Assembly: GCF_000496835.1 (NCBI RefSeq)
Contig: NZ_KI543236.1
Span: forward strand, 762,876 to 826,875
Length of the DNA: 64,000 bases
Direction of reading: 5' to 3'
Origin: Thalassobacillus devorans MSP14
GTDB taxonomy: Bacteria > Bacillota > Bacilli > Bacillales > Halobacillaceae
Shown: piece by piece, positions 8,133 through 17,224 of the stretch
How positions within the stretch are numbered: position 1 is the first letter of the stretch
How the letters are laid out: every line of letters starts with the position of its first letter
The notes under the pieces: model-generated
What the model saw: the letters and a program-made list of their open reading frames with translations, nothing else
Database searches by the model: none
Told to the model about the DNA's origin: nothing
Program-made: the position numbers and the translations under genes

Positions 8133-8403
8133 ATTTTCCACTCCTTATATTTTTATTGCCAAAAAGAATCCCGGAGTATTCATAAATCATACTCCTTTCT
8201 ATTGGCTTACTATTGTATATGCGTTCAGGAGTGATAAAGGATGGACTAGTGTAGCTGGCAATACGCATATATTGCTGGAATAGAGAAGAAATGAGCAGAA
8301 GCCTTGAAAATGGCGAATTGGTAGAATACTATTTTTTTCTTTTAAAAATTGTTAAATATCAGTGTGAATTTACAATTAAACTCCTGTATGTTGAAGGATG
8401 GTG

Positions 8404-8462
8404 GATGGAGCCCGGGAAACCACTTGTTTTCCGTGGGCATACGGTGAGCCTGGTAAAAAAAG
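8404..8462 (+). repeat. Partial copy of the large composite intergenic repeat
   Basis: GCCCGGGAAACCACTTGTTTTCCGTGGGCATACGGTGAGCC resembles the core of the modules at 17.2, 30.3 and 56.7 kb (GGAAATCACTCGCTTTCCGTGGCATGTGGTGAGC). It is truncated on both sides. The rest of the 8133-8520 gap shows only an imperfect inverted repeat (TATATGCG...CGCATATA, 8217-8273) and no gene. Confidence 0.5.
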
Positions 8463-8497
8463 ACATGCAGCCAGGAGGCCAGCGTGTCTTTTTTTGA
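8456..8497 (-). terminator. Terminator of mnmH
   Basis: AAAAAAGACATGC and GCGTGTCTTTTTTT pair around a 13-base loop. It lies just beyond the mnmH stop on the minus strand. Confidence 0.75.
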
Positions 8498-8520
8498 GGT
8501 CATTTTTACATAAAGTGTGC

Positions 8521-9582
8521 TCAACGAGGGAACACTGGTTCATCGGAAGGAAGTTCTTTTGCCAGTTGATCAACATGGCCTTGTACAAGCTCGACGGCTT
8601 CATCCAATTTTTCAAAAAAGACATCTCTGATCGTGCCGTCATTTTCCTTGGCAGCATGCTTATATTTCGGATCATAATAGTGGTTAAGCAGCTGCTCGGT
8701 GACAGTCCGATAGTCACGTGCTGCCAGCGCTTCGTCAATAATCTCACGAGCTTCAGCTGCAGTCCGTTTACGTATGATTTCCCACGCTTTTTCGATCGCT
8801 TCATGGTTTTGTTCCGGCTGGTAAGTTGCAAGAATGGTATCGATACGGACAGGAATCGATGTATGTACCTGGATACGCGGACCGATCTGTTTTCCATCCA
8901 TGATGAATTTAGGGATTTCGATATTGCCGAGCCGTTTGCTTTCGGATTCGATGATATAATAATCCGTCTCACCGATTTCCTGGATACGTTCCCATAATCG
9001 CACGTCAAAATCCTTTTGGCTGCGATCGGGCAAATCCACTCGTCCGAACACGGAGCCGCGATGGGCTGCTAAGCCTTCGAGATCAAGGACAGGATAGTTT
9101 TGCTCCTGAAGCTGCTCCAAGATCTCTGTTTTTTTGGTCCCTGTCAATCCCTCTAGTACGATGAATGTCCGTTTCAAGCGGGCAATGGCTTCGAGGTCTG
9201 CCACTACTTTTTTCCGGAAAGAGCGGATGCCGCCTTCCAGTTGAAAGCATTTCAGCCCCATTACCTCAAAAACGGTGGCCAGTGTCCGGCTTCGCATGCC
9301 GCCGCGCCAGCAATAAATGACGATTGGCCTGCCGTTGCTTATTGCTTTGGCCCGCTTATAAAATTCTGGCAGTTTGGGGGAAACAAGAGAGAGGCCAAGT
9401 TCCTTCGCTTCTTCCTTCCCGACCTGTTTATAGGTTGTGCCCACTGTGACACGCTCTTCATTAGAAAAAATCGGCAGGTTGATCGCGCCGGGGATATGGA
9501 ATTCCTCAAACTCTTTAGGCGTGCGCACGTCAACCACCGGAGCATCCATTTCCAGTGCTTCTGTTATAGTCACTCGTTTCAT
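8521..9582 (-). CDS. mnmH: tRNA 2-selenouridine synthase
   Basis: A 353-residue protein matching SelU/YbbB/MnmH, which replaces sulfur of 2-thiouridine at tRNA wobble position 34 through geranylated and selenated intermediates. The N-terminal rhodanese domain carries DVRTPKEFEEFHIPGAINLP and the loop CWRGGMRS with Cys91. The C-terminal P-loop-like region reads GLTGTKKTE (145-153): the Walker-A glycine before the lysine is replaced by Lys, which is unusual. ATG 9582 has AGG eight bases upstream; GTG 9591 has no spacing. It is a single gene with its own terminator. No selD is visible in the window. Confidence 0.85.
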   Translation of the reverse strand: MKRVTITEALEMDAPVVDVRTPKEFEEFHIPGAINLPIFSNEERVTVGTTYKQVGKEEAKELGLSLVSPKLPEFYKRAKAISNGRPIVIYCWRGGMRSRTLATVFEVMGLKCFQLEGGIRSFRKKVVADLEAIARLKRTFIVLEGLTGTKKTEILEQLQEQNYPVLDLEGLAAHRGSVFGRVDLPDRSQKDFDVRLWERIQEIGETDYYIIESESKRLGNIEIPKFIMDGKQIGPRIQVHTSIPVRIDTILATYQPEQNHEAIEKAWEIIRKRTAAEAREIIDEALAARDYRTVTEQLLNHYYDPKYKHAAKENDGTIRDVFFEKLDEAVELVQGHVDQLAKELPSDEPVFPR

Positions 9583-9712
9583 GTATTTCACCTGCTTTAT
9601 ACCTTTGTGTTTATGTTCAGTATAACATGTCTGGCTGTAATTTTTCCTTTGGGGCTCAGTTAGGTTAGAATAGGAAGAAGAAATTATCTGTTCAAGGAAA
9701 GGATATCAACCT

Positions 9713-10876
9713 ATGACCAATCACGAAAATTCGGCCAGCCACTGGTCTGTACTAGAAAAATTACCTCCGTTTTTACAACAAGCATGGGAAAAATCGGGTT
9801 TTCGTAAACCTACCGAGATTCAAAAACAGGCGATTCCACCTATTTTGGAAGGGAAAGACATACTGGCAGAAGCACCGACAGGAAGCGGTAAGACGCTCGC
9901 TTATCTTTTTCCTGTCCTGCAAAAAATCGATCCTGATAAAAAAAATACTCAGGCATTGATTGTTGCTTCCTCCAGGGAACTGGTCATGCAGATTCATGAA
10001 GAAATGCAGACGTGGAGTGCCGGCAGCGGAGTTTCCAGCGCGACCATGATCGGTGGTGCCAATATAAAACGCCAGCTGGAAAAATTAAAAAAACATCCGC
10101 GTATCATCATCGGTACACCGGGGCGCGTTCAAGAGCTGATTAAAATGAAAAAATTGAAAATGTACGAAGTGAAAACAATCGTGCTCGATGAAGGTGACCA
10201 GCTATTAGCACCAGAACACAGGGCAACGATGCAAGATATCATCAAAAGTACATTAGCGGAACGGCAGCTGTTATTATTTTCAGCAACTTTGCCTGAAGCA
10301 AGTGAGCTGGAAGCAAAACGGTTGATGGATGACCCGGAAGTTATCCGTGTCGGAATAGAAAATGAAAAGCCCGCTGTAGAACATGGTTATTTGATTACCG
10401 ATGCCCGGAAAAAAGTAGATACACTCAAGCGCTTGACTGTCATTGACGCGTTCAAGGGGCTCGTCTTTGTGCGGGATATCGGCAACCTGGATGTACTGGC
10501 CGAGAAGCTGCGTTTTAAAGGTCTTTCTGTTGGCGTGATCCACGGAGATTCGAAAAAGGAAGAACGGGTGAAAACACTGAAGGCATTTCGTGAAGGAAAA
10601 CTGGCACTATTGCTTGCGACTGATGTCGCGGCTCGAGGACTGGATATCGTATCACTCCGATATGTTATCAACTATGACCTTCCGAATGAGACAGGCCAAT
10701 ATGTTCATCGTGCCGGACGGACGGGAAGACTAGGGTCCAACGAAGACGGTACCGTTATTTCCCTCGTCACAGGGGATGATATTAAGAAACTTGAGAGAAT
10801 CAGCAAAGAATTGGATCTGGATATTGTTGAAAAGAAAATGTATAAGGGCGAACTGGTGGATGCAGATCAGTATTAA
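9713..10876 (+). CDS. DEAD-box RNA helicase (YfmL-like)
   Basis: A 387-residue minimal helicase core without the C-terminal RNA-binding extension of CshA/DbpA. Motif Q region is FRKPTEIQKQAIP, motif I AEAPTGSGKT (52-61), Ib TPGR, motif II DEGD (159-162) in place of DEAD, motif III SAT, and motif VI HRAGRTGR. Length and compactness fit B. subtilis YfmL, which acts in 50S ribosome assembly and cold growth; this match is from memory. The gene lies 12 bp before dsdA on the same strand and they may be cotranscribed, though no functional link is evident. Confidence 0.85.
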   Translation: MTNHENSASHWSVLEKLPPFLQQAWEKSGFRKPTEIQKQAIPPILEGKDILAEAPTGSGKTLAYLFPVLQKIDPDKKNTQALIVASSRELVMQIHEEMQTWSAGSGVSSATMIGGANIKRQLEKLKKHPRIIIGTPGRVQELIKMKKLKMYEVKTIVLDEGDQLLAPEHRATMQDIIKSTLAERQLLLFSATLPEASELEAKRLMDDPEVIRVGIENEKPAVEHGYLITDARKKVDTLKRLTVIDAFKGLVFVRDIGNLDVLAEKLRFKGLSVGVIHGDSKKEERVKTLKAFREGKLALLLATDVAARGLDIVSLRYVINYDLPNETGQYVHRAGRTGRLGSNEDGTVISLVTGDDIKKLERISKELDLDIVEKKMYKGELVDADQY

Positions 10877-10888
10877 GGAGGCAGACAC

Positions 10889-12202
10889 GTGAAAGGACAT
10901 ATAGCCGGAAAAACAGCAGCGGAATGGCAATCGGATTATCCGCTGTTAACAGACATCATACAAACCAAAGAAGTCTACTGGGAAAACCCTGCTTATCGAC
11001 CGGCAAGTAAGGAGCAGCCGATTACCAGGGAAGAGCTTGATGAGGCAGCTGCTTTGTTCCAGCGATTCCTGCCTTTTTTGAGAAAGACATTTCCAGAGGC
11101 GGAACTGGCTGAGGAAGGAATCGTATCCCCACTGAAAAAAATAGCTGATATGAAAGCGGAGCTTGAAACAGTAAAAGGTGATCTGTGGCTGAAATGCGAT
11201 CATGATCTGCCTGTTGCCGGTTCAATCAAAGCACGCGGCGGTTTTTTTGAGATATTAAACTATGCTGAAACGCTTGCCAGCGAGCATGGCCTGCTCTCCC
11301 GCCCAGATGACTACAGCAAGTTTGACAGCGAGCAGTTTCGTAACTTTTTTGCCGATTATTCCATTGCTGTAGGTTCGACGGGTAATCTTGGGCTAAGCAT
11401 CGGTATCATCAGTGCCAAAATCGGCTTCCGGGTGACTGTCCATATGTCGCAGGACGCAAAACAATGGAAAAAAGATCTGCTTCGGAGCTATGGTGTCACC
11501 GTAATCGAGCATCCGGCCGATTTCAGCGTCGCTGTAGAAAAAGGCAGGGAAATGTGTCTGCAGGAGCAACGCTGTTATTTTGTGGATGATGAAGATTCTA
11601 AAAATCTTTTTCTTGGATACACCGTGGCGGCGAAAGAAATCGAGCAACAGCTGAAAACAGCAGGTGTCGCCGTAGATGAGAAGCACCCCTTGATCGTTTA
11701 CCTGCCGTGTGGGGTCGGTGGGGGACCAGGCGGGGTGACGTATGGACTGAAGCAAATTTATGGGGAAGCAGTCCATTGCATCTTTGCCGAACCGACGCAT
11801 GCCCCTTCGATGCTGCTTGGCTTGATGACAGGCCTCTATGACAAGGTGGCTGTGCAGGATTTTGGCATCGATAATATTACGGAAGCGGACGGACTTGCAG
11901 TCGGCCGCCCGTCCGGATTTGTGGCACCAATCATTGATAAAATGATTGCTGGCATTTATACCATAGAGGATCAGGAACTCTACAAACTCCTTTACCTGCT
12001 CTATCGCAGCGAAGGATTATTTCTTGAACCCTCTGCACTCGCAGGAATGTATGGCCCGGCCCGGTGGTCGGAAAAAATAGAAAAAACACTCGGCATAAAC
12101 AGCGGCCAGGCCACCCATCTCGTCTGGTCGACGGGTGGCAGCCTCGTGCCGAAACATGATCGGGAAACGATGCTGTCGAAAGGCAAAGAAGCTGTCCTGT
12201 AA
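10889..12202 (+). CDS. dsdA: D-serine ammonia-lyase (D-serine dehydratase)
   Basis: A 437-residue PLP enzyme of fold type II that converts D-serine to pyruvate and ammonia. The PLP lysine lies in PVAGSIKARGG (Lys114), the Asn/Gly substrate loop is SVGSTGNLGLSIG-like (GSTGNLGLS), and the phosphate-binding glycine loop is PCGVGGGPGG. Length is normal for DsdA. GTG 10889 is well spaced from AAGGAGG. A strong terminator follows at 12228-12265. No dsdC/dsdX neighbours are present. Detoxification or use of D-serine is the expected role. Confidence 0.93.
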   Translation: MKGHIAGKTAAEWQSDYPLLTDIIQTKEVYWENPAYRPASKEQPITREELDEAAALFQRFLPFLRKTFPEAELAEEGIVSPLKKIADMKAELETVKGDLWLKCDHDLPVAGSIKARGGFFEILNYAETLASEHGLLSRPDDYSKFDSEQFRNFFADYSIAVGSTGNLGLSIGIISAKIGFRVTVHMSQDAKQWKKDLLRSYGVTVIEHPADFSVAVEKGREMCLQEQRCYFVDDEDSKNLFLGYTVAAKEIEQQLKTAGVAVDEKHPLIVYLPCGVGGGPGGVTYGLKQIYGEAVHCIFAEPTHAPSMLLGLMTGLYDKVAVQDFGIDNITEADGLAVGRPSGFVAPIIDKMIAGIYTIEDQELYKLLYLLYRSEGLFLEPSALAGMYGPARWSEKIEKTLGINSGQATHLVWSTGGSLVPKHDRETMLSKGKEAVL

Positions 12203-12227
12203 ATCTGCCGAAAAGTTAAATAAAAAT

Positions 12228-12265
12228 AAAAAGAGCCTGCGCAAACGCAAACAGGCTCTTTTTAT
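12228..12265. terminator. Bidirectional terminator between dsdA and the desaturase
   Basis: AAAAAGAGCCTG and CAGGCTCTTTTT flank a 12-base loop, a perfect 12-bp stem with A/T flanks. Confidence 0.9.
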
Positions 12266-13320
12266 TTTCTTAAGCGCAACCTGCGGAACTTGATATTCTT
12301 CGGGTCAAGCCCGCTTCCGAGCGATCGATATAACTTTCCGTACTTTGGATCCGCGAGTTTATTGTCTTTATAATAGACACGCGGCGTTTTCCATAAAGCG
12401 ATCAACGCCTGGCTGAGTGGCATTTCATGATAACGCTCCGGCCAGAACTTCTTGATCTGTTCCTTCACGAGCGGGTAGTGTTTCGGATTCATCCCGGGGA
12501 ACAGATGGTGTTCGGTATGATAAGAGAAATTGAAATGCAGCACATCCACCCATTTCGGAACAGTCACCGTCAGACTGTTCGCTAATGGATCGTTGATAGG
12601 AGTAATTGGGTTGAGTCGATGGTTTGTAGAGATATACCCCATTACAATCAGGTTAGCAATCAGCAATGGAATGAAAAACGCGAAAAGCCATTTTGTGAAA
12701 CCCATGACAAATAATAGTCCAATCCAGGTCGCCCACGGTAAAACCGCCTGCAGCCACACTTCTGGCTGTTTCTTTGGTTTAAATTCTTTTACATAAGTGA
12801 TAAACATCTTCATGGAATGCATCGAAAACTGAAAGGCCAGTGAAATAAATGCGAAGGTAGACCGCACCTTCAACGGCAGGCGATACACCCACTGGAACAT
12901 CTTCATTTTTTTAATCTTTTCTAATGTCGGCCAGGCATCTGGATCCTTTTCTGCATGCTGGGTATGGACATGGTGGGTCATGTTATGCCATTTTCTCCAC
13001 AGCTTCGGTCCTGTACTCAAGGGGAAAAAGGCGATCGCTCCAAGCAGGTCGCGGAGCCAAGGCTTGCGTACTACAGTACCATGAAGGATTTCATGTCCCA
13101 GAAAGCCGAGTCCGGCAAAGCTGAAGCCGATGACCAGCGAAATTGCCAGGCTGATTACTGGATGAAGTTCGATCAGGCCGATCGTCAAAAACCCTGCGGT
13201 CGTTATTAGTAAATAAGCTAAACCTCCGAACAAACGGGAGGGGACAGGTTTAAATGCACCCTTCGGCAAGTGCGGCTTTATTTGTTTTGCATACCAACTG
13301 AAGGAATGAAGCTCTTTCAT
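12262..13320 (-). CDS. Membrane fatty-acid desaturase
   Basis: A 352-residue integral membrane di-iron desaturase. The three histidine boxes are GHEILHG, HNMTHHVHTQHAEKD and YHTEHHLFPG, with hydrophobic membrane spans between them. It acts on membrane phospholipid acyl chains and affects fluidity; length equals the B. subtilis Des class but the boxes differ, so regiospecificity is not assigned. ATG 13320 is seven bases from AAAGGAG; the longer frame to 13398 has no ribosome site. Three TGGTAT half-sites at 13414-13451 upstream may be a repressor operator. No DesKR pair is adjacent. Confidence 0.9.
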   Translation of the reverse strand: MKELHSFSWYAKQIKPHLPKGAFKPVPSRLFGGLAYLLITTAGFLTIGLIELHPVISLAISLVIGFSFAGLGFLGHEILHGTVVRKPWLRDLLGAIAFFPLSTGPKLWRKWHNMTHHVHTQHAEKDPDAWPTLEKIKKMKMFQWVYRLPLKVRSTFAFISLAFQFSMHSMKMFITYVKEFKPKKQPEVWLQAVLPWATWIGLLFVMGFTKWLFAFFIPLLIANLIVMGYISTNHRLNPITPINDPLANSLTVTVPKWVDVLHFNFSYHTEHHLFPGMNPKHYPLVKEQIKKFWPERYHEMPLSQALIALWKTPRVYYKDNKLADPKYGKLYRSLGSGLDPKNIKFRRLRLRK

Positions 13321-13413
13321 TTCCAATCTCCTTTCATGAAGGCAAGTTATCTTTTCATATTGTAGTTCATCGTACCAGTATCTATTCTCACAAGTCAATA
13401 ATGTTTACTACCT

Positions 13414-13451
13414 GGTATTAATATTTGGTATAAAGTCATATTTCATACCAG
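13414..13451. promoter_or_regulatory. Putative operator of the desaturase gene
   Basis: Three half-sites: CTGGTAT (13414), TTGGTAT (13427) and inverted ATACCAG (13445-13451). The last two form a palindrome around an 11-12 bp core. The site is about 95 bp upstream of the desaturase start. The cognate regulator is not known. Confidence 0.4.
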
Positions 13452-13658
13452 ATAAAGGATATTAACACCTCCATAAAGAATAGATAAAGGTACAGTCTAT
13501 TTAATTTTTTTAGGCTAATTGACATGAAGCTGCTCTCCCTGTAGAAGAGGGAGTAGGTTAAAAACCGCAGTTTATAAAAGGATACGAACATATCCTGATT
13601 GTCCCATCATAAACTCACTAGTAAAACCCTATTCAAGAGGAGAAGAGGAGTGATTGAA

Positions 13659-13841
13659 ATGGGCGAGCTCGTCCACTTCCCTCATAAAAGTATCCGGTTG
13701 ACCGATGAAGAATTGGCTGTGTATTGGAGTATTAAGGCCCGGTTGGAGAAAGTCGTTACGGTGAATGACATTCGTCAGCTGCAGCAGGATGTAAAGGCTT
13801 TTCGCAAACATTTATCTGTAAAGTATGGGATCCCATTGTAA
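13659..13841 (+). CDS. Small conserved-looking protein of unknown function
   Basis: A 60-residue soluble, Lys/Arg/Leu-rich protein (MGELVHFPHKSIRLTDEELA...), probably helical over most of its length. ATG 13659 has GAGGAG eight bases upstream, which makes translation credible; an upstream in-frame ATG at 13599 lacks such a site. It lies 57 bp before yjbQ on the same strand. I do not recognise the family and see no cysteines, signal peptide or membrane segment. The 0.3-kb region upstream contains only the desaturase operator and AT-rich sequence. Confidence 0.7.
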   Translation: MGELVHFPHKSIRLTDEELAVYWSIKARLEKVVTVNDIRQLQQDVKAFRKHLSVKYGIPL

Positions 13842-13898
13842 AAGAAGTTTGAATCAGCCGTTTTGATTGGTATAGGATAAGCACAGAGGTGATAAATC

Positions 13899-14297
13899 AT
13901 GAAAAAGCAATTCGAACTGAAAACGGATCGAAGAGACCAAATGATTGATATTACCAGTGATATCGAGTCGTTTATCCAGGAAGCTGATGTGAAGGAAGGA
14001 ATCATCATCATATCATCCTTGCACACCACTGCGGGAATTACCGTGAATGAAAATGCTGATCCTGATGTAAAAGCAGATATGCTGATGCGGCTCGATGAAC
14101 TCTATCCTTGGGATCATCCGGAAGATAGGCACGCGGAAGGGAATACGGCTTCTCATTTAAAAACGAGTACGGTAGGACATGCGCAGACACTGATTATCAG
14201 TGGAGGTGAATTAGAACTGGGAACCTGGCAAGGCGTGTATTTTTGTGAATTTGATGGACCCCGACGAAGGAAGTTTCTGGTAAAAATCATCACATAA
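13899..14297 (+). CDS. yjbQ: YjbQ/UPF0047 family protein
   Basis: A 132-residue protein with the complete UPF0047 signature: [16 protein letters not shown], the conserved [18 protein letters not shown] region, and [17 protein letters not shown]. Family members are small trimeric beta-barrels with a putative metal site; some show weak thiamine-phosphate synthase activity, but the physiological reaction is uncertain. The start has AGAGGTGAT at good spacing. It follows the 60-residue gene and may share its transcript. Confidence 0.9.
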   Translation: MKKQFELKTDRRDQMIDITSDIESFIQEADVKEGIIIISSLHTTAGITVNENADPDVKADMLMRLDELYPWDHPEDRHAEGNTASHLKTSTVGHAQTLIISGGELELGTWQGVYFCEFDGPRRRKFLVKIIT

Positions 14298-14537
14298 AGG
14301 ACTATGACCAGCTTTGGTTATCGTCCTTTTTTTATTTGTTAAGATCAAGCAAAAACACTCATTAAAAGGGTGGACTCCAGTAAAAAGTAAAAGAAAATCA
14401 AGTTGCATAATCCTTAGAGAAGATGGCACCATTACCTCCATACAAAGACAAAATAATCAGACAGGTTTTAAAGAAATATACACGTGGAATGGACGGACTA
14501 GCAGAAAAGACATAACAATTAATGGAGGTAATCTGCA

Positions 14538-15707
14538 ATGTCAAAAGGAAAAAGTATACATGCTTTAATGATACTATTATTCACACAATTTATTTCTGGT
14601 GGTGTCACGAATACAAAAGGAATTGTATTGGACCAGGTGGAAAAAGACATCGGACTGGATATGAGCGAATTCGGATTTGTCGTATTCATATTCCAGTTAG
14701 GTTTTACGTTAGCAAGTTTGATCTTCGGTTATCTGACAGATAAAAACGGTCTCCGGATCATGATGATCATCGCTGCAGTTCTGATGGGATCTGGTTTCCT
14801 TGGTACAGGACTGGCTCCTAATATCATGTTCTTCTTAGGGTTCTACATGCTGGTAGGGTTTGGTCTTGGTGCACTGGGTGTAGCTGGTAACGCGATCGTC
14901 CCTGCAGCTTATCCAAAAAAACAGAACCAGATGTTCAACTTGGCGATGGGGATTTATGGCCTTGGGATGGTGTTGTTCCCGCAAATTCTGAATTGGCTGT
15001 TCCAGTTCGCAGACTGGAGAGTGTTTTACATTGCCATCGCATCCTTGCACATAGGTGTTATCATCTATATCACTTCTGTCAACTTCCCGGAAGGAAAAGT
15101 AGAAAAAATCAACCTGAAGGCTTTCATTCCGATGTTGAAGGATGCCCAGATGGTATTTTTGATGGTATTTCTTATGCTAGAAGTATCAGCGGAAGTTTCC
15201 TTTATGAACTTCTTCCCGACTTACTTGAAGAGTCTGGATCTTGGAGGTTTATCAACGTCTGCCAAGGAAGATATGGTAGCAACTATCCTGACGTTGTTCT
15301 CGATATTCTTTATGGCAGGACGACTGGGAGTCGCTTATCTATCGAATCACATTAATGAACGTAAAATACTCATTACTTTCTCCCTTGGATCAGCCTTGAT
15401 GATCGGAGTAAGCTTTATGTTTGCGGAACAGCTGCCATACTTGTTTGCCGGTGCCGGGCTGTTCTTCTCGACACTGTTCCCGACAGGTACGGCATTCGGA
15501 ACATCGATTTCTAAAAACCCTGGTACCGCACTCGGTTTGATTTACGTCGCATCAGGTATCGGCGGCGGTGCGGCAGCACTGCTTGTCGGTGCCGTATCCG
15601 AAGCGTTCGGACAAGCCGGCGGTTTCAGTCTGATCATCGGTTTCCTGACACTGATGTTCATCACCACCCTGTTTATGAACAAGGAGAAATCGAAGCAGAA
15701 AGTCTGA
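14538..15707 (+). CDS. MFS transporter
   Basis: A 389-residue protein with about 12 hydrophobic segments and the intracellular loop motif GYLTDKNGLRIMMI after TM2, diagnostic of the major facilitator superfamily. GGAGGT precedes ATG 14538. A strong terminator follows at 15727-15764, so it is probably monocistronic. The substrate cannot be inferred; conserved acidic and Asn residues in TM1-TM4 (NTKGIVLDQVEKDIGLDMSE) suggest a small-solute family rather than a drug pump, but this is weak. The 240-bp upstream gap has no recognisable riboswitch. Confidence 0.85.
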   Translation: MSKGKSIHALMILLFTQFISGGVTNTKGIVLDQVEKDIGLDMSEFGFVVFIFQLGFTLASLIFGYLTDKNGLRIMMIIAAVLMGSGFLGTGLAPNIMFFLGFYMLVGFGLGALGVAGNAIVPAAYPKKQNQMFNLAMGIYGLGMVLFPQILNWLFQFADWRVFYIAIASLHIGVIIYITSVNFPEGKVEKINLKAFIPMLKDAQMVFLMVFLMLEVSAEVSFMNFFPTYLKSLDLGGLSTSAKEDMVATILTLFSIFFMAGRLGVAYLSNHINERKILITFSLGSALMIGVSFMFAEQLPYLFAGAGLFFSTLFPTGTAFGTSISKNPGTALGLIYVASGIGGGAAALLVGAVSEAFGQAGGFSLIIGFLTLMFITTLFMNKEKSKQKV

Positions 15708-15726
15708 TAAAGAAAAATAAGAAAGA

Positions 15727-15764
15727 AAAAGGTGCGGATCCACTTGGGGTCCGCACCTTTTTTT
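15727..15764 (+). terminator. Terminator after the MFS gene
   Basis: AAAAAGGTGCGGATCC and GGGGTCCGCACCTTTTTTT form a long GC-rich hairpin with T-run. Confidence 0.9.
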
Positions 15765-15817
15765 GTAAACAAGTTGATTTTTAGGTTAGTGCAAAGCGTT
15801 TGCGCTTTACTTACTAT

Positions 15818-17089
15818 TTAACACATGGAGTCTTTAGGGTTAGGGTTTTTCAAGCCGAAAATCGGACGAATGAACAGGGCAAGGTAACTTCCTGCCAATG
15901 CCATGATCATCCACACCCAGCCGTGCAGGCTAAACGATGCGATTCCTCCGAAATAAGCTCCGATGTTGCACCCGAAAGCCAAACGAGCACCATATCCCAT
16001 CATCAGTCCGCCAATGATAGAAGCACCAGCAATGCCAGGTTTGATTTTTCCAGGTTTGAAGTTGCCTTGAGCAGCTGCTGCCATGAAGGCACCGAGGAGG
16101 ATGCCGAAGTTCATGACGCTGGTGGAGTCGGCGAGCACGGTTGTTTGCAATGCCTCGGTATTGCCTTGCCAGTAGCCCCAACTTGATACGTCAACACCGA
16201 ACATCATGAGAAATTTGGATCCCCATAAGGCAAAAGCGGATGTAATCCCCCAAGGATTACCACGAATGGTCAATGTCAGGGCGTTCAATACAGCCAGCAC
16301 GACAGCTGCAACAAGCAGCGGCCATGCACCGCGCCATAGTTTTTTCAAACCTGTCGTAGTTGCTAATGGTTTCATGTGCGGCGGGTTCTTCTTACGCGCA
16401 TACTTTACTGTTAATCCATAGATTCCAAGGAAAATCACCATCTGTAGTGCCCAGCCGCCTAAATATCCGAGGCCGGTAGATTCAGCTAAAGAAATGGCTG
16501 GCAGGGATGGTGTCTGTTCAGTCCAGAAAATAAAGTGGTAAGCACCGATCACAGAACCTGCAATAAATCCAAGCAATGTTAATAGCATGGAGGATTTTCC
16601 TCCACCGACACTATATAAGGTACCGGATGCACAGCCAGAACCCATTTGCATACCCATTCCAAACAGGAAAGAGCCAACGACAACGCTTATCCCTACCGGC
16701 GAAACATAACCGACAGGATCCGTTCCAGTAAAACTGAAGTTGGTAGCAAAAATGATTGCAAATAACGTCGTGGCGACAGCAAGCATCACCATATGTGCCT
16801 GCAGTCCCTGCACATTACCGACAGATAGCAGTCTCCGGAAAGCAGAGGTAAATCCGAACCTGGCATGCAATAGTGTCAGCCCCAGGCCGATACCAATGAT
16901 AAGAAGCACTCCTTGTGTCCATCCAGCAACAGCTACTGTGACGGATAGCAAAATTATAGATATGATCAACCCGGTTGACAATGCGGGTTTTTGAACAGGA
17001 TTTAAAGATGTGACAACAGTTGTTGCCTGTTTTACTTGAGCGGAAATGGCAGGTTGTTTCGGTTGTCTTTCCGCGGATGTTTGAGCCAT
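15818..17089 (-). CDS. YeeE/YedE (TsuA-type) thiosulfate transporter
   Basis: A 423-residue membrane protein with two pseudo-symmetric halves. Each carries the family cysteine motif: MGSGCASGTLYSVGGGK in the first half and AFGCNIGAYFGGIASFSLHGW in the second. In TsuA these cysteines pass thiosulfate through the membrane. ATG 17089 follows AGGAGGT. It stands alone, without the TusA partner often found next to yeeE genes; TusA homologues exist at 60.9 and 62.7 kb. It could feed that sulfur cluster, by inference. Confidence 0.87.
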   Translation of the reverse strand: MAQTSAERQPKQPAISAQVKQATTVVTSLNPVQKPALSTGLIISIILLSVTVAVAGWTQGVLLIIGIGLGLTLLHARFGFTSAFRRLLSVGNVQGLQAHMVMLAVATTLFAIIFATNFSFTGTDPVGYVSPVGISVVVGSFLFGMGMQMGSGCASGTLYSVGGGKSSMLLTLLGFIAGSVIGAYHFIFWTEQTPSLPAISLAESTGLGYLGGWALQMVIFLGIYGLTVKYARKKNPPHMKPLATTTGLKKLWRGAWPLLVAAVVLAVLNALTLTIRGNPWGITSAFALWGSKFLMMFGVDVSSWGYWQGNTEALQTTVLADSTSVMNFGILLGAFMAAAAQGNFKPGKIKPGIAGASIIGGLMMGYGARLAFGCNIGAYFGGIASFSLHGWVWMIMALAGSYLALFIRPIFGLKNPNPKDSMC

Positions 17090-17224
17090 AACTAATACCT
17101 CCTAATTCCGATAAATATAATAAGTTTTAACTTTTATACATAATAAGACGATTCCAAAGTTTTGTAAACCCATTAATTTAATCACGAATAAAATTTAGCC
17201 CTGTTAAAGCTCCGCGCTGAGATT

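Noticed and set aside
8291..8497. A 68-codon frame between coat paralogue 4 and mnmH
   Set aside because: It runs through a repeat remnant and the mnmH terminator and has no ribosome site.
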